Shown here piece by piece: positions 59,301-63,172 of a stretch of 64,000 nt of DNA. Source of the DNA: Euleptes europaea (Eukaryota; Chordata; Lepidosauria; Squamata; Sphaerodactylidae); NCBI RefSeq assembly GCF_029931775.1, contig NC_079330.1, positions 6,899,206 to 6,963,205 of the forward strand. Direction: 5' to 3'. A model generated the notes under the pieces. It saw only the letters and a list, made by a program, of their open reading frames with translations, made no database searches and was not told the DNA's origin. The stretch's first letter is position 1. Each line of letters starts with the position of its first letter. A program made the translations under genes and the position numbers.

Positions 59301-60964
59301 GGGGGCAGATACAGTTTTGACTTGGGCAGAGGAATTTTTAAAAAGAGATAAAATATAGGGAAAAACTAATAAAGGAGATCAACCCTGTAAATACCTCGTC
59401 CCCCCTAAAATTCCTACTTGGAACATTTAAGCACGATTTGGGGGGGGGGGAGAGATACAGTTTTGACTTGGGAGGGAGAGAAAAACAAGAGACAAAATAA
59501 AGGAGGAAAAAACTAATAAAGGCCCCTCCCTAACATTCCTACTTGAACATGGAAGCATGATTGGGGGTGGGGGCGCAGATACAGTTTTGACTTGGGCGGG
59601 GGAAAGGAGATAAAATAAAGGAGGGGAAAAAACCTAATAAAGGCCCCTCCCTAAAATTCCTACTTGAACATTTAAGCATGATTTGGAGGGGGGGCAGGTA
59701 CAGTTTTGACTTGGGGGGGGGAGAGATAAAGGAGGATAAAAACTAATAATGGGGGGAGATCAACCATGTAAATTTCTTGTTCCCACTAAAATTCCTACTT
59801 GAACATTTAAGCATGATATGGAGGGGAGGGGAGGCAAGGTAAAAGTTTTGACTTGGGCGGGGGGAGGGGGAAAAGAGAGATAAAATAGAGGGGGGAAACG
59901 AATAGAGGCCCCTCCCTAAAATTCCTACTTGAACATTTAAGCACGATTTGGGGGGGGGGCAGATACAGTTTTGACTTGGGCGGGGGAGGGGGGGGAGGGG
60001 GGGAGGGGGGAGGGGGAGGGGGGAGGGGGGAAAGGAGATAAAATAAAGGAGGGAAAAAACCTAATAAAGGCCCCTCCCTAAAATTCCTACTTGGACATTT
60101 AAACATGATTTGGAGGGGGGGCAGGTACAGTTTTGACTTGGGGGGGGAGAGATAAAATAAAGGAGGATAAAAACTAATAATGGGGGAGATCTTCCTACTT
60201 GAACATTTAAACACAATTGGGGGGGATACAGTTTTGACTTGGGGGGGGGAGAGAAAAACAAGAGACAAAATAAAGGAGGAAAAAACTAATGAAGGCCCCT
60301 CCCTAACATTCCTACTTGAACATTTAAGCATGACGGGGGGGCAGGTACAGTTTTCACTTGGGCGGGGGGGGGAAAGAGATAAAATAAAGGAGGGTAAAAA
60401 CTAATAATGGGGGAGATCAACCCTGTAAATCTCGTTCCCCCTAAAATTCCTACTTGAACATTTAAGCATGATTTGGAGGGGGGGGGGCAAGGTAAGAGTT
60501 TTGACTTGGGCGAGGGGAGGGGAAAAAAGAGATAAAATAAAGGAGGGGGAAAACGAATAGAGGCCCCTCCCTAAAATTCCTACTTGAACATTTAAGCATG
60601 ATTTGGAGGGGGGGCAGGTACAGTTTTGACTTGGGGGGGAGAGATAAAATAAAGGAGGGGGGGAACTAATAATGGGGGGGATATCAACCCCCTACATCCC
60701 TGGTTCTCCCCCCTGAAATTCCTACCTGAATATTTAAGTATGGAGTTCAAGTGTATTTTAAGAAAGGGGTTTTTTTTTGTGTTTTTTATAAAAAAGGTTT
60801 AAATTTCACTCCGACGGAGATGCCGTTTTTTCAAGTTGGGGGGGGGGGAAGGAGCTGAACGAGGCCCGAAGTGGCTGTTTTTACCTGAGGATATTGTGGG
60901 CCTCCATGCTGCGGTTTTGGTTGCTGGAGCAGACCACCGCCACCCGGAGCGGCGAGGAGGGCAT
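14269..60964 (-). CDS. SSU72: SSU72, complete coding sequence in five exons
   Basis: SSU72 is a nuclear phosphatase that removes phosphate from Ser5 (and Ser7) of the RNA polymerase II C-terminal repeat and works with the cleavage/polyadenylation machinery (with symplekin). Coding pieces, 5' to 3' on the minus strand, are 60964-60885, 40354-40211, 21019-20880, 16575-16457 and 14370-14269. Together they are 585 nt, giving 194 residues plus TGA, equal to the human length. The CX5RS catalytic loop is C12-SSNQN-R18-S19; the acid region is D140-I-Q-D143. Against human from memory I count about four conservative changes (S for N in QMY.D, V for L in CKD.F, two I for V). No breaks were seen. Exons total 0.6 kb in 46.7 kb. 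Confidence 0.98.
14527..14824 (-). mobile_element. tRNA-derived SINE, family C
   Basis: Family C sense: GGAGCTCCGTGGCGCAGAGT, GAGTTTGGTCCCGACGGAAG, GGTTTCAGGTAGCCGGCT, CCCAGCTTGCTGGGGGTAAA, ending GTGCTTGCCCAGGGGACCTT. Full length, in SSU72 intron 4, about 155 bp from exon 5. Confidence 0.85.
15306..15433 (-). mobile_element. SINE A, 5' (head) half
   Basis: CCTCAGGCAGAGGTCTTTCA to CCACGGCCCCTCCCC. Contains both Pol III boxes but lacks the 3' half. Confidence 0.8.
15485..15800 (+). mobile_element. SINE B
   Basis: GAGAACCAGTGTGGTGTAGTG to AACCAACTGTTCTTCATC; full length, in SSU72 intron 4. Confidence 0.85.
16288..16416 (+). repeat. Dispersed 125-bp repeat, copy 2
   Basis: Second copy of the 10721-10848 sequence, lacking the adjoining SINE. 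It ends about 35 bp from the SSU72 exon 4 donor in intron 4. Confidence 0.7.
16457..16575 (-). CDS. SSU72: SSU72 coding exon 4 (catalytic acid region)
   Basis: Encodes D122-LNSREQETCQPVHVINVDI then QDNHEEATLGAFLICELCQC, including D140 and D143 of the acid loop. The acceptor GCTTCAG (CAG at 16576-16578) and donor GTAAGT (16451-16456) are both strong. It ends on a codon boundary. Confidence 0.97.
16955..17195 (-). mobile_element. CR1 LINE 3' end
   Basis: Starts CATAGAATCATAGTTGGAAG and reads back through CAACCCCCTGCTCAATGCAG and CACTTGTCAGGGATGCTC (in complement). 3'-only copy in SSU72 intron 3. Confidence 0.85.
17195..17280 (+). mobile_element. GGTTGCC repeat, partial
   Basis: AGGGTTGCCAGGTCCCTCTT to GGGCGGGGTTTGGGGAGGG. 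Confidence 0.6.
17370..17679 (+). mobile_element. SINE B with shared 3' flank
   Basis: GAGAGCCAGCATGGTGTAGT to AAAGCCAACTTCTTCTCC. Its 3' flank is duplicated, inverted, beside the SINE at 19195. Confidence 0.85.
17673..17722. repeat. Inverted 50-bp duplicate, left partner
   Basis: Directly follows the 3' end of the SINE at 17370-17679. Matches the reverse complement of 19151-19200 at 49 of 50 positions, including CTGACTGCTCAGGCCCAAAT. Confidence 0.85.
17735..18778. other. Repeat-poor part of SSU72 intron 3
   Basis: About 1 kb with higher GC content, several CpGs (18180-18480) and no recognised repeat, unusual for this window. Frames on both strands lack known domains. Could hold conserved non-coding elements. 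Confidence 0.35.
18779..18991 (+). mobile_element. SINE A
   Basis: GGGGCCGTGGCTCAGTGGCA to GGCAGCTTCATGTGTTCATG; near full length, plus orientation. Confidence 0.85.
19151..19200. repeat. Inverted 50-bp duplicate, right partner
   Basis: Partner of 17673-17722. It lies against the 3' end of the minus-strand SINE at 19195-19455, so both SINEs share the same 3' flank. Confidence 0.85.
19195..19455 (-). mobile_element. SINE B with internal deletion and shared 3' flank
   Basis: AGAAGAAGAGTTGGTTTTTA to CCACGCTGGCTCTCG; lacks the CACATGAG..GGCTAATCTGG block, so it is not a simple copy of the SINE at 17370. Confidence 0.85.
19612..19815 (-). mobile_element. Old SINE related to family A
   Basis: GAAATCGGACCATTGGTCGC to CTCTACCACTGAGCCGTGCG; strongly diverged. 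Confidence 0.5.
20344..20529. mobile_element. Short hAT-type MITE with perfect 8-bp TSD
   Basis: Terminal repeats CGGGGTGTCAAAC and GTTTGACACCCCTG; exact duplication AATTACAC at 20336-20343 and 20530-20537. Lies in SSU72 intron 3, about 350 bp from exon 3. Same family as 39033-39215. Confidence 0.85.
20880..21019 (-). CDS. SSU72: SSU72 coding exon 3
   Basis: Encodes YTQNGILHMLDRNKRIKPRP onward through VYDQVIE and the first base of Asp122. The acceptor reads CCCGCAG (CAG at 21020-21022) and the donor GTAAG lies at 20875-20879. The 140-nt length fits 46 codons plus one base at each end. Confidence 0.97.
21671..21935. mobile_element. Hairpin element, same family
   Basis: Starts GGTAGCCGTATTAGTCTG; arms pair around a CTTCTTCTTCAGG turn and end GGCTCTTTTCTAC. 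A weak flank repeat (TCACTTA) is seen. Lies in SSU72 intron 2, some 650 bp from exon 3. Confidence 0.6.
22080..22555 (-). mobile_element. LINE 3' end (CR1/L2 clade)
   Basis: Begins GCATAAGAAAGGCCTAGCTG and reads back through the GATCCTGGAGAG and CTGGGGCAGGGAGTTCCACA blocks to the GGAGAAAAGCTTCTCCC region. The longest copy of this family here. Confidence 0.8.
22725..23023 (-). mobile_element. SINE C
   Basis: GGTAAAGGTCCCCTGTGCAA to TGCACCAAGGGGCTCC; full length. Confidence 0.85.
23357..23706 (-). mobile_element. Two SINE A copies, abutting
   Basis: A full copy (23357-23572) is followed without spacer by a head half (23573-23706). A further head scrap (CCACAGCCCCTCCC) lies at 23764-23778, suggesting local tandem duplication. 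Confidence 0.8.
24361..24570 (+). mobile_element. SINE A
   Basis: TAGAGCATCTGCTAAGCACG to GGCAGCTTAATGTGCTTATG. Confidence 0.8.
24645..24818 (+). mobile_element. SINE C, head-truncated
   Basis: GAAAATGAGTACCCAGCTTG to GGGACTACCTTTACC. Confidence 0.8.
24822..24890 (+). mobile_element. Fragment of the hairpin family
   Basis: AAACCAACAAGAGTTTCAGG, GTGTGAGCTTTCGAGAGGCA and a CTTCGTCAGA end match the single-arm copy at 44930 in order. Abuts the SINE C at 24645-24818. Confidence 0.4.
25474..25770 (+). mobile_element. CR1 LINE 3' end
   Basis: GGAGGGCAGGGAGCTGTTCC to AGATTCTATGATT; matches the right half of the copy at 3341-4125. 3'-only copy in SSU72 intron 2. Confidence 0.85.
25965..26312 (+). 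mobile_element. CR1-like LINE 3' end (second subfamily)
   Basis: GATGGCCATCTGACAGCAAG to GGGGGTTGGACTAGATGACC and CTTCCAGCTCTATG, with a longer internal block (GGCTCTTGTGGCCCC..) than the other CR1 copies. Confidence 0.7.
26520..26852 (+). mobile_element. LINE 3' region ending TTATGTTCTTA family (CR1/L2 clade)
   Basis: GGTTAAGGGGAGACATGACAG, AACTCCCTGCCCCAGGATGT and GGAAGGCTTTAAGAGGGGAG. The same element resumes at about 27005-27205 after an interrupting fragment. Confidence 0.75.
26853..27003 (-). mobile_element. CR1-like 3' fragment inserted in another LINE
   Basis: Reverse orientation of the 30400-30556 end (GAGTTGGAAGGGACCACCAG), splitting the LINE at 26520-27205. Confidence 0.65.
27004..27205 (+). 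mobile_element. Continuation of the split LINE 3' end
   Basis: GATACTAGTCATGACCCAGA to GATCCAGCATGGCCTTTCTTG; resumes the element broken at 26852. Confidence 0.7.
27488..27975 (+). mobile_element. RTE-BovB LINE 3' fragment
   Basis: Starts at CKDVSLATKIKLIHAIVFPV and continues through the same KVEGRKKRGRPNKRW region to the tail CATAGGGTTGCCATGAGTCG. Multiple stops and frame changes: an old dead copy in SSU72 intron 2. Confidence 0.8.
28318..28414 (-). mobile_element. LINE 3' fragment hosting the hAT element
   Basis: GAGAACATCAGAAGGGCTGG to GGCCAACCAGGTACTCTGGA; continues after the hAT at 29172-29200. Confidence 0.6.
28423..29171. mobile_element. Non-autonomous hAT-type DNA transposon with 8-bp TSD
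   Basis: Ends CAGTGATTCCCAAAGTGGG and GGGGACCACTG. The flanking GCATAGAG is duplicated exactly (28415-28422 and 29172-29179), the 8-bp length known for hAT. The element itself is about 450 bp once the nested SINE (28682-28972) is removed; it has no transposase frame. It is inserted in a LINE 3' fragment, so three layers are stacked. Confidence 0.85.
28682..28972 (+). mobile_element. SINE C nested in a hAT element
   Basis: TGAGCCCTGTGGCGCAGAGT to TTGCACAGGGAACCTTCAC, inside the hAT at 28423-29171; therefore younger than it. Confidence 0.85.
29301..29495 (+). mobile_element. GGTTGCC repeat copy (diverged)
   Basis: AGGGTTGCCAACTTTGGAGA to CCCAGAGCTGGCTACCCT. Confidence 0.6.
30150..30556 (+). 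mobile_element. CR1-like LINE 3' end
   Basis: AGTACTTGAAGGGCTGTCAT, TCGGACCAGAGCCAATGGG and TTAGGAAGAATTTTCTAAC, ending CAACTCTATGATTCTATGA. Confidence 0.85.
31344..31476. repeat. Inverted repeat with 22-bp arms
   Basis: Arms 31344-31365 and 31455-31476 (GGCTGAGTGGTGCTCATGGG type) match 21/22 in reverse complement around an 89-bp loop. Could be the core of a small foldback element; no target duplication found. Confidence 0.6.
31640..31805 (-). mobile_element. Old LINE 3' fragment
   Basis: CGACCTATCTTCCGTGAATC, CCCTTTAAAGC and GTCCACGGGCAGCGA; same family as parts of 5930-6240 and 50070-50170. Confidence 0.4.
31857..32055 (-). mobile_element. SINE A with small internal deletion
   Basis: The TATTGTCTACTCAGA segment is missing between GTCCATCGAAGTC and CGCAGTGGCTC. 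Confidence 0.85.
32056..34078. other. Intron 2 sequence, mostly unrecognised
   Basis: AT-rich. SINE tails at about 32970-33045 and 33660-33720 and an old tRNA-SINE scrap (33820-33935) are the only recognised parts. Confidence 0.35.
34089..34278. mobile_element. Hairpin element, same family, with 13-bp TSD
   Basis: Arms GTAGAAAAGAGCAAGAGTCC and its reverse, joined at the ACTTCTTCAG turn, are followed by TGCAAACACAACTACCCA. TTAAGAACATAAG is present on both sides (about 34079-34091 and 34278-34290). Confidence 0.65.
34291..36000. other. Intron 2 sequence, unrecognised
   Basis: About 1.7 kb with no repeat family recognised; frames at 34533-35030 and 35433-35789 (minus) show no domain or splice-consistent conservation that I can recognise. 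Confidence 0.35.
36003..36860 (+). mobile_element. GGTTGCC repeat split by the palindromic element
   Basis: GGTTACTAGGTCCCTTCTCG to TACCTGGAGGCTGG, then after the insert TACCTGGAGGCTGGCAGCCC. Serves as the clean target that defines the insert. Confidence 0.75.
36191..36838. mobile_element. Long palindromic (foldback) element with 14-bp target duplication
   Basis: Arms 36236-36491 and 36582-36834 are near-perfect inverted repeats around a 90-bp AT-rich spacer. The palindrome opens with GCACAGGAGCG and closes with its complement. It sits inside a copy of the GGTTGCC repeat; TACCTGGAGGCTGG occurs on both sides (36177-36190 and 36839-36852), so it is a target site duplication. About 45 bp on the left lies outside the palindrome. 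No open frame or known family is recognised. Confidence 0.85.
37187..37392 (+). mobile_element. GGTTGCC repeat, full copy
   Basis: AGGGTTGCCAGGTCCCTCTT to TACCTGGAGGTTGGCAACC. Confidence 0.7.
37393..39024. other. Intron 2 sequence, unrecognised
   Basis: No gene or repeat family recognised. The only repeat in the neighbourhood is the hAT MITE that follows. Confidence 0.35.
39033..39215. mobile_element. Short hAT-type MITE, second copy (opposite orientation)
   Basis: Ends CAAGTGTGTCAAAC and GTTTGACACCCCTG with flanks GGTTACGG (39025-39032) and GGTTAAGG (39216-39223), an 8-bp duplication with one change. The body matches the reverse complement of the copy at 20344-20529 (GGCCC.TTGAGAGCTCTT). 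Confidence 0.8.
39349..39646 (-). mobile_element. SINE B
   Basis: AAGAAGAGTTGGTTTTTATA to CCACGCTGGCTCTCT. Confidence 0.85.
40211..40354 (-). CDS. SSU72: SSU72 coding exon 2
   Basis: Encodes S27(part)-KRGFSVRSFGTGTHVKLPG through LLRKDKE and two bases of Leu75. The acceptor is CTTTCAG (CAG at 40355-40357). The donor used here is GTATCC (40205-40210), weaker than the others, but it is the one that keeps phase with exon 3. The 144-nt length agrees with the protein alignment residue by residue. Confidence 0.95.
40946..41572. mobile_element. Foldback DNA element (MITE-like) with nested SINE
   Basis: Ends GCCTTTTCTGCATGG and, in reverse complement, GACTTTTATGCATGG. Inner arms share CTTCGGGTCTT.GTTTTGATCATG. 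A possible 5-bp target duplication CTAAG lies at 40941-40945 and 41573-41577. A family B SINE (41115-41391) sits between two 45-bp direct copies of an internal segment. Family not recognised. Confidence 0.65.
41115..41391 (-). mobile_element. SINE B, head-truncated, between direct repeats
   Basis: GAAGAAGAAGAGTTAGTTTT to GATCTGAGTCCACCG; the tRNA head is missing. Flanked by 45-bp direct repeats 41070-41114 and 41392-41437. Confidence 0.8.
41578..44117. other. Repeat-poor part of SSU72 intron 1
   Basis: About 2.5 kb just upstream of exon 2 with almost no recognised mobile element; only a short CA run (42600-42610). Possible regulatory content cannot be judged without comparison. Confidence 0.35.
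44118..44201 (+). mobile_element. LINE 3' end fragment
   Basis: TGGCCACTGCGTGAACAGAC to CAGCTTTTATGTTCTTATGG. Same family as 6370-6757; only the last ~80 bp. Confidence 0.75.
44205..44340 (+). mobile_element. Old SINE fragment related to family A
   Basis: TCTGGCATCTCCAGCTGAAC to GAGCTTGAAGGACCAAGAATT. Followed by a degenerate GTAGAAG/TCTATGTGTAG simple repeat to about 44455. Confidence 0.5.
44457..44602 (-). mobile_element. SINE C, 3' half
   Basis: CCTAGTCCCCTGTGCAAGCA to CCTCGGAAGGATGGAAGGCC, with an internal deletion. Confidence 0.75.
44930..45050 (+). mobile_element. Single-arm copy of the hairpin family with TSD
   Basis: GGGTAGCTATGTTGGTCTG through GGTATGAGCTTTCGAGAG; only one arm is present. 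TACCCCTTGGA flanks it on both sides (about 44917-44927 and 45047-45057). This shows the hairpin is not obligatory for insertion. Confidence 0.6.
45063..45361 (-). mobile_element. SINE B
   Basis: AAGAAGAGTTGGTTTTTATA to CCACGCTGGCTCTCTG; abuts a single-arm hairpin element at 44930-45050. Confidence 0.85.
46551..46862 (-). mobile_element. SINE B
   Basis: AGAAGAAGAGCTGGTTTTTA to CCACGCTGGCTCTCA; full length. Confidence 0.85.
47440..47727 (+). mobile_element. SINE B
   Basis: CCAGCGTGGTGTAGCGGTTA to ACCAACTCCTCTTCTTCTT; small deletions. Confidence 0.85.
48515..48716 (+). mobile_element. SINE A
   Basis: GGGGCTGTGGCTCAGTGGTA to AGATTCACATGTTCATATG. Confidence 0.85.
48717..50887. other. Intron 1 sequence, unrecognised
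   Basis: One SINE tail (49600-49655) and an old LINE scrap (50070-50170) in otherwise unrecognised sequence; a G run at 50011-50021. Confidence 0.35.
50888..51375 (-). mobile_element. LINE fragment with C-terminal CPCG...HC motif
   Basis: The minus-strand frame carries ARLCPCGMNLVESVACVLLH followed by CPLYQRIR, a Cys/His tail seen at the end of many LINE polymerases. The 3' end near 50888 is TATGCCAATAAAGGATTGAT in reverse. Clade not certain. Confidence 0.65.
51828..51982 (+). mobile_element. CR1 LINE 3' end
   Basis: CTAGGGAGGTGGTGAGCTCC to CAATTCGATGATTCTATATG. Short 3' fragment in SSU72 intron 1. Confidence 0.8.
51983..54515. other. Repeat-poor, AT-rich part of SSU72 intron 1
   Basis: About 2.5 kb with no recognised mobile element. 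AT-rich throughout, notably 52400-52830 and 53160-53400. Frames are short and unconvincing. Confidence 0.35.
54516..54758 (-). mobile_element. SINE A with internal duplication
   Basis: The segment CTC(AGG)CAGGGGTCTTTCAC.TCACCTACTTG occurs twice (about 54600-54635 and 54645-54680). Confidence 0.8.
54759..57149. other. Repeat-poor part of SSU72 intron 1
   Basis: About 2.4 kb with only a CA run (56064-56079). No gene recognised; overlapping frames at 56463-56838 lie on both strands and show no domain. Confidence 0.35.
57150..57369 (-). mobile_element. SINE B, truncated at both ends
   Basis: CAGCTTACAATCACCTTCCC to CGCTCCAAACCACTGCT. Confidence 0.8.
57556..57828 (+). mobile_element. tRNA-derived SINE, related family with different 3' half
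   Basis: The head GAGAGCCAGCATGGTGTAGT is shared with family B, but the body reads GTCGGACTAAGATCTGAGG, GGTTCGAATCCCC, then GGCAGGCAATGGCAAACCAT to CAGCTGTGACTTGACAGCAA. A hybrid or sister family. Its tail recurs, reversed, at 13556-13625. Confidence 0.8.
57829..59149. other. Intron 1 sequence before the minisatellite
   Basis: No recognised repeat; pyrimidine-rich 58195-58260. Leads into the G-rich array. Confidence 0.35.
59150..60745. repeat. G-rich minisatellite, about 12 units of 104-160 bp
   Basis: A core (TTTTGACTTGGG, a G run, then GAGATAAAATAAAGGAGG, ACTAATAA, CCTAAAATTCCTACTTGAAC and ATTTAAGCATGATTTGG) recurs near 59174, 59313, 59460, 59581, 59701, 59844, 59968, 60128, 60232, 60350, 60499 and 60624. 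Unit length varies mainly in the G runs and a removable AGATCAACC.TGTAAAT block. A degenerate echo is seen near 60826. The array lies in SSU72 intron 1, ending about 140 bp from exon 1. Proline-rich frames on the minus strand here are artefacts. Confidence 0.92.
59981..60030 (+). repeat. Dense G-run tract inside the minisatellite
   Basis: One expanded unit carries about ten runs of five to eight G separated by single A residues, a strong G-quadruplex candidate on the plus strand (the template strand for SSU72). Confidence 0.8.
60885..60964 (-). CDS. SSU72: SSU72 coding exon 1 (catalytic P-loop)
   Basis: Twenty-six codons plus two bases, starting MPSSPLRVAVVCSSNQNRS. It holds the nucleophile Cys12 and Arg18 of the CX5RS phosphatase signature. 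It ends ATC CTC AG before a GTAAAA donor (60879-60884). The ATG sits in a GC-rich context (GCCGGCC before ATG). The long plus-strand frame across it is only its antisense shadow. Confidence 0.98.
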
Positions 60965-61260
60965 GGCCGGCGAAGAAGGGGGGCAGGGGCCGGGGGGGGC
61001 CGAATGGGGAAGCGAGTGGGCGGCGAAGGACGCGCGGCGGGGCTCCTCGGGCCGCGGCACTCCTCGCGGCGGCGGCGGCGAACCTCTCCTCCGTCGCTCT
61101 CCCTTCGCTCCGGCGCTCACAAAATGGCGGCGGCGGGGAAGGGAAGAGGCGGGGCCTGGCGACGTGGTCTCGCGCAGGCGCGGTGTGCAAGGCGCCACCG
61201 CCCCCCCCCCGGCCACGCCCTGGCGTTTCCGGGCGGGGGAGGGGAAACAAAGACAGAGAG
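60890..61260 (-). promoter_or_regulatory. SSU72 CpG-rich promoter and 5' UTR
   Basis: A dense GC- and CpG-rich block spans exon 1 and about 300 bp upstream, typical of a housekeeping gene. A YY1-like AAAATGGCGGC lies at 61121-61131 on the plus strand, opposite to SSU72. No TATA box precedes SSU72 within this block. Confidence 0.75.
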
Positions 61261-61389
61261 AGCGGGGTTCTTCCTTCCCGTCTCAATCCTGGCCTTTCTA
61301 TCTCGACGACTCTATGGCTATTCCTCTCTTCCCCCTCCCGCCCTATCTATCCAGCCTCGAGGCCGTGGAGAGACCGCCCCCCCCATAGA

Positions 61390-61500
61390 GGTCATTTGCA
61401 TGTTTCCATGGAAACGGTTTCCGGCGGCCATAAAAGGAGACGGCGCGGAAGTCGAGCGCCGCCCTAGCGGGATTGGTCGATCCCGCCACGTGGTGCTGAT
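61390..61500 (+). promoter_or_regulatory. Octamer / RFX-like palindrome / TATA-like / CCAAT / E-box cluster
   Basis: Within about 110 bp lie ATTTGCAT (61394-61401, a perfect POU octamer), directly followed by the perfect palindrome GTTTCCATGGAAAC (61402-61415, close to an RFX X-box). Then come ATAAAAGG (61430-61437), an inverted CCAAT (ATTGG 61472-61476) and CACGTG (61488-61493). It sits about 430 bp upstream of the SSU72 ATG. The motifs are seen directly; promoter activity and direction are inferred. Confidence 0.5.
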
Positions 61501-61519
61501 GAGAGTCGTTATATGGTTC

Positions 61520-61684
61520 TTCACGCAACTCATAGTTAAACTGTGGAACTCCCTGCCCCAGGATGTGGTGATGGCTGCCAACTCGGAAGGCTTGAAGAGG
61601 GGAGTGGACATGTTCATGGAGGAGAGGGCTAACCATGGCTACTAGTCAAAATAAATACTAGTCATGATGCATACCTGTTCTCTC
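61520..61684 (+). mobile_element. LINE 3' fragment split by a hAT element
   Basis: CACGCAACTCATAGTTAAAC to TACCTGTTCTCTCC, resuming at about 61974-62031 (GAGGAGCAT ... GCTGCTGCA). Another piece of the same family is at 62400-62505. Confidence 0.75.
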
Positions 61685-61973
61685 CAGTAGTGGTTCCCAA
61701 CCTTTTTTTGACCAGGGACCACTAGGACTTTTTTGTTCGGTGCAGGGACCCCAAGGTTCAAAATAAAAATTCTGAGAATTTGAAAATAAACTTTAATCAT
61801 AACTGTTAGTTAAACATTAAACTTAGAATAATATTCGAATATATATTTTTATAATAGAGAACTTTTAATTGAAAATATTAATTTCATTATGGGTTTATAA
61901 CTTTGTTTTGCGGACCTTAATTTAGTTCTCGCGGACCCCTGGGGGTCCATGGACCCCTGGTTGGGAACCAGTG
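61685..61973. mobile_element. hAT-type element in a LINE fragment
   Basis: Ends AGTGGTTCCCAACC and GGTTGGGAACCAGTG, the usual hAT style, around an AT-rich body with no frame. It interrupts a LINE 3' fragment that resumes at about 61975 (GAGGAGCAT). No clear target duplication is seen. Confidence 0.65.
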
Positions 61974-62031
61974 AGGAGCATCCCTGTTATACTAAGTCCT
62001 GTGGAACACAGGCAGGTTAATGCTGCTGCAT

Positions 62032-62183
62032 TATCAGACCGGCAGCGTCTCTCCAGTGACTCAGGCAGAGGTCTTTCACATCGCCTACTCGCCTGGTCCC
62101 TTTAACTGGAGATGCCGGGGATTGAACCTGGGACTTTCTGCAGGCCAAGCAGAGGCTCTCCCACTGAGCCACAGCCCATCCCC
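62032..62183 (-). mobile_element. SINE A, 5' part
   Basis: ATCAGACCGGCAGCGTCTCTC to GAGCCACAGCCCATCCCC; the 3' third is missing. Confidence 0.8.
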
Positions 62184-62285
62184 AGAATCGACTTGTGAGG
62201 ATAAAATGAAGGAAGGCGGGGAAGGCTGTTGTAAGCCGCTTTGCATCCCCACAGGGGAGAAAAGGGGGATATAAATAAATAAATC
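62184..62285 (+). mobile_element. BovB-tailed SINE fragment
   Basis: GTAAGCCGCTTTGCATCCCC to GGGATATAAATAAATAAATC, the tail shared by squamate SINEs and BovB. Similar tails occur near 32970-33045 and 49600-49655. Confidence 0.6.
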
Positions 62286-62399
62286 GACTAAGGCCCCCGG
62301 ATCAGACACTATTCTAGGGGTTGAGTGGAGAAGTCCTGCAGGCCCGGTCAGGTTCTCCCCGGCCTGCTGTTTTAATTTGTTTAGCCCAGTCCAGCAATG

Positions 62400-62508
62400 C
62401 TGCTCTCTTTTCTGTTCTCTCCAGCTTCAGAGGAGCATGCCTATTATTGAGGTGCTGTGGAACACAAGCAGGATAATGCTGCTGCAGTTGTCTTGTTTGT
62501 GGGCTTCC
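62400..62508 (+). mobile_element. LINE 3' fragment
   Basis: TCTCTCCAGCTTCAGAGGAG to GTCTTGTTTGTGGGCTTCC; truncated before the usual GATCCAGCATGG end. Confidence 0.65.
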
Positions 62509-62514
62509 CCTGGA

Positions 62515-62705
62515 AAAAACGGCCACTTTGGCAACTGGACTCTATGGCATTGAGTCCCTCCCCTTCCCAAATCATGCTTTCCTCAGGCTCTGCCCCAAAA
62601 ACCTCCCACCGGTGGCAAAGAGGGACCTGGCAATCCTAATTAGACCCTCCTCGAGCCTCACCATCTCCAGGCTCCATCCCGAAATCTCCCAAGTTGGCAA
62701 CCGTA
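62515..62705 (-). mobile_element. GGTTGCC repeat copy
   Basis: CGGCCACTTTGGCAACTGGA to AGAGGGACCTGGCAATCC, followed by a scrap of a second copy to 62702. Confidence 0.6.
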
Positions 62706-62724
62706 TGCTGTAGTTTTCAAGTCA

Positions 62725-63012
62725 TACTCGTGAGCTGCCAGTGGAGGTAGTGATAGCTATGAACATAGGAGGCTTTAAAGGGAAATTAGACAAAATCATG
62801 GCAGAGAGGTCCATCAATAGCTATTAGCCGTGGTGACTGAGGGCGCCTCCATCTACCAAGGCAGTAAACATCTGAATACCACTGCTGGGAGGCAGCAGTA
62901 AGGGAGGGTCCCCACCTTTATGCTCTGTTTCTTGGCCCTCCAGGACAACTGATTGGCTACCGTGTAAACAGGATGCTGGACTAGATGGACCGGTAGAATA
63001 ATCCAGCAGAGT
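62725..63012 (+). mobile_element. Old LINE 3' end (CR1/L2 clade)
   Basis: AGCTGCCAGTGGAGGTAGTG to GGATGCTGGACTAGATGGAC and AATCCAGCAGA. More diverged than the other copies. Confidence 0.65.
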
Positions 63013-63172
63013 ACATTTACAGATTTGCTTGTAGAATATTTATTCTTTTGGACTCTATAAGTATGCCAAATATTTCAGTGGTATGTGCTAAGTTATAAAT
63101 TATGCATTATGTGTTGTTAAGGCAGTGGAATAAGTTTAGGCTTGATAAGGAAGGAAGTACTGTGTGTATTTC

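Noticed and set aside
59807-60331. 174-residue proline-rich minus-strand frame
   Set aside because: Translation of the C-rich strand of the minisatellite; frame and repeats follow unit structure, not a protein.
60836-61645. 269-residue plus-strand open frame
   Set aside because: It is antisense to SSU72 exon 1 and its GC-rich promoter, has an Arg/Gly-rich composition bias, and ends in a LINE fragment; no domain is seen.
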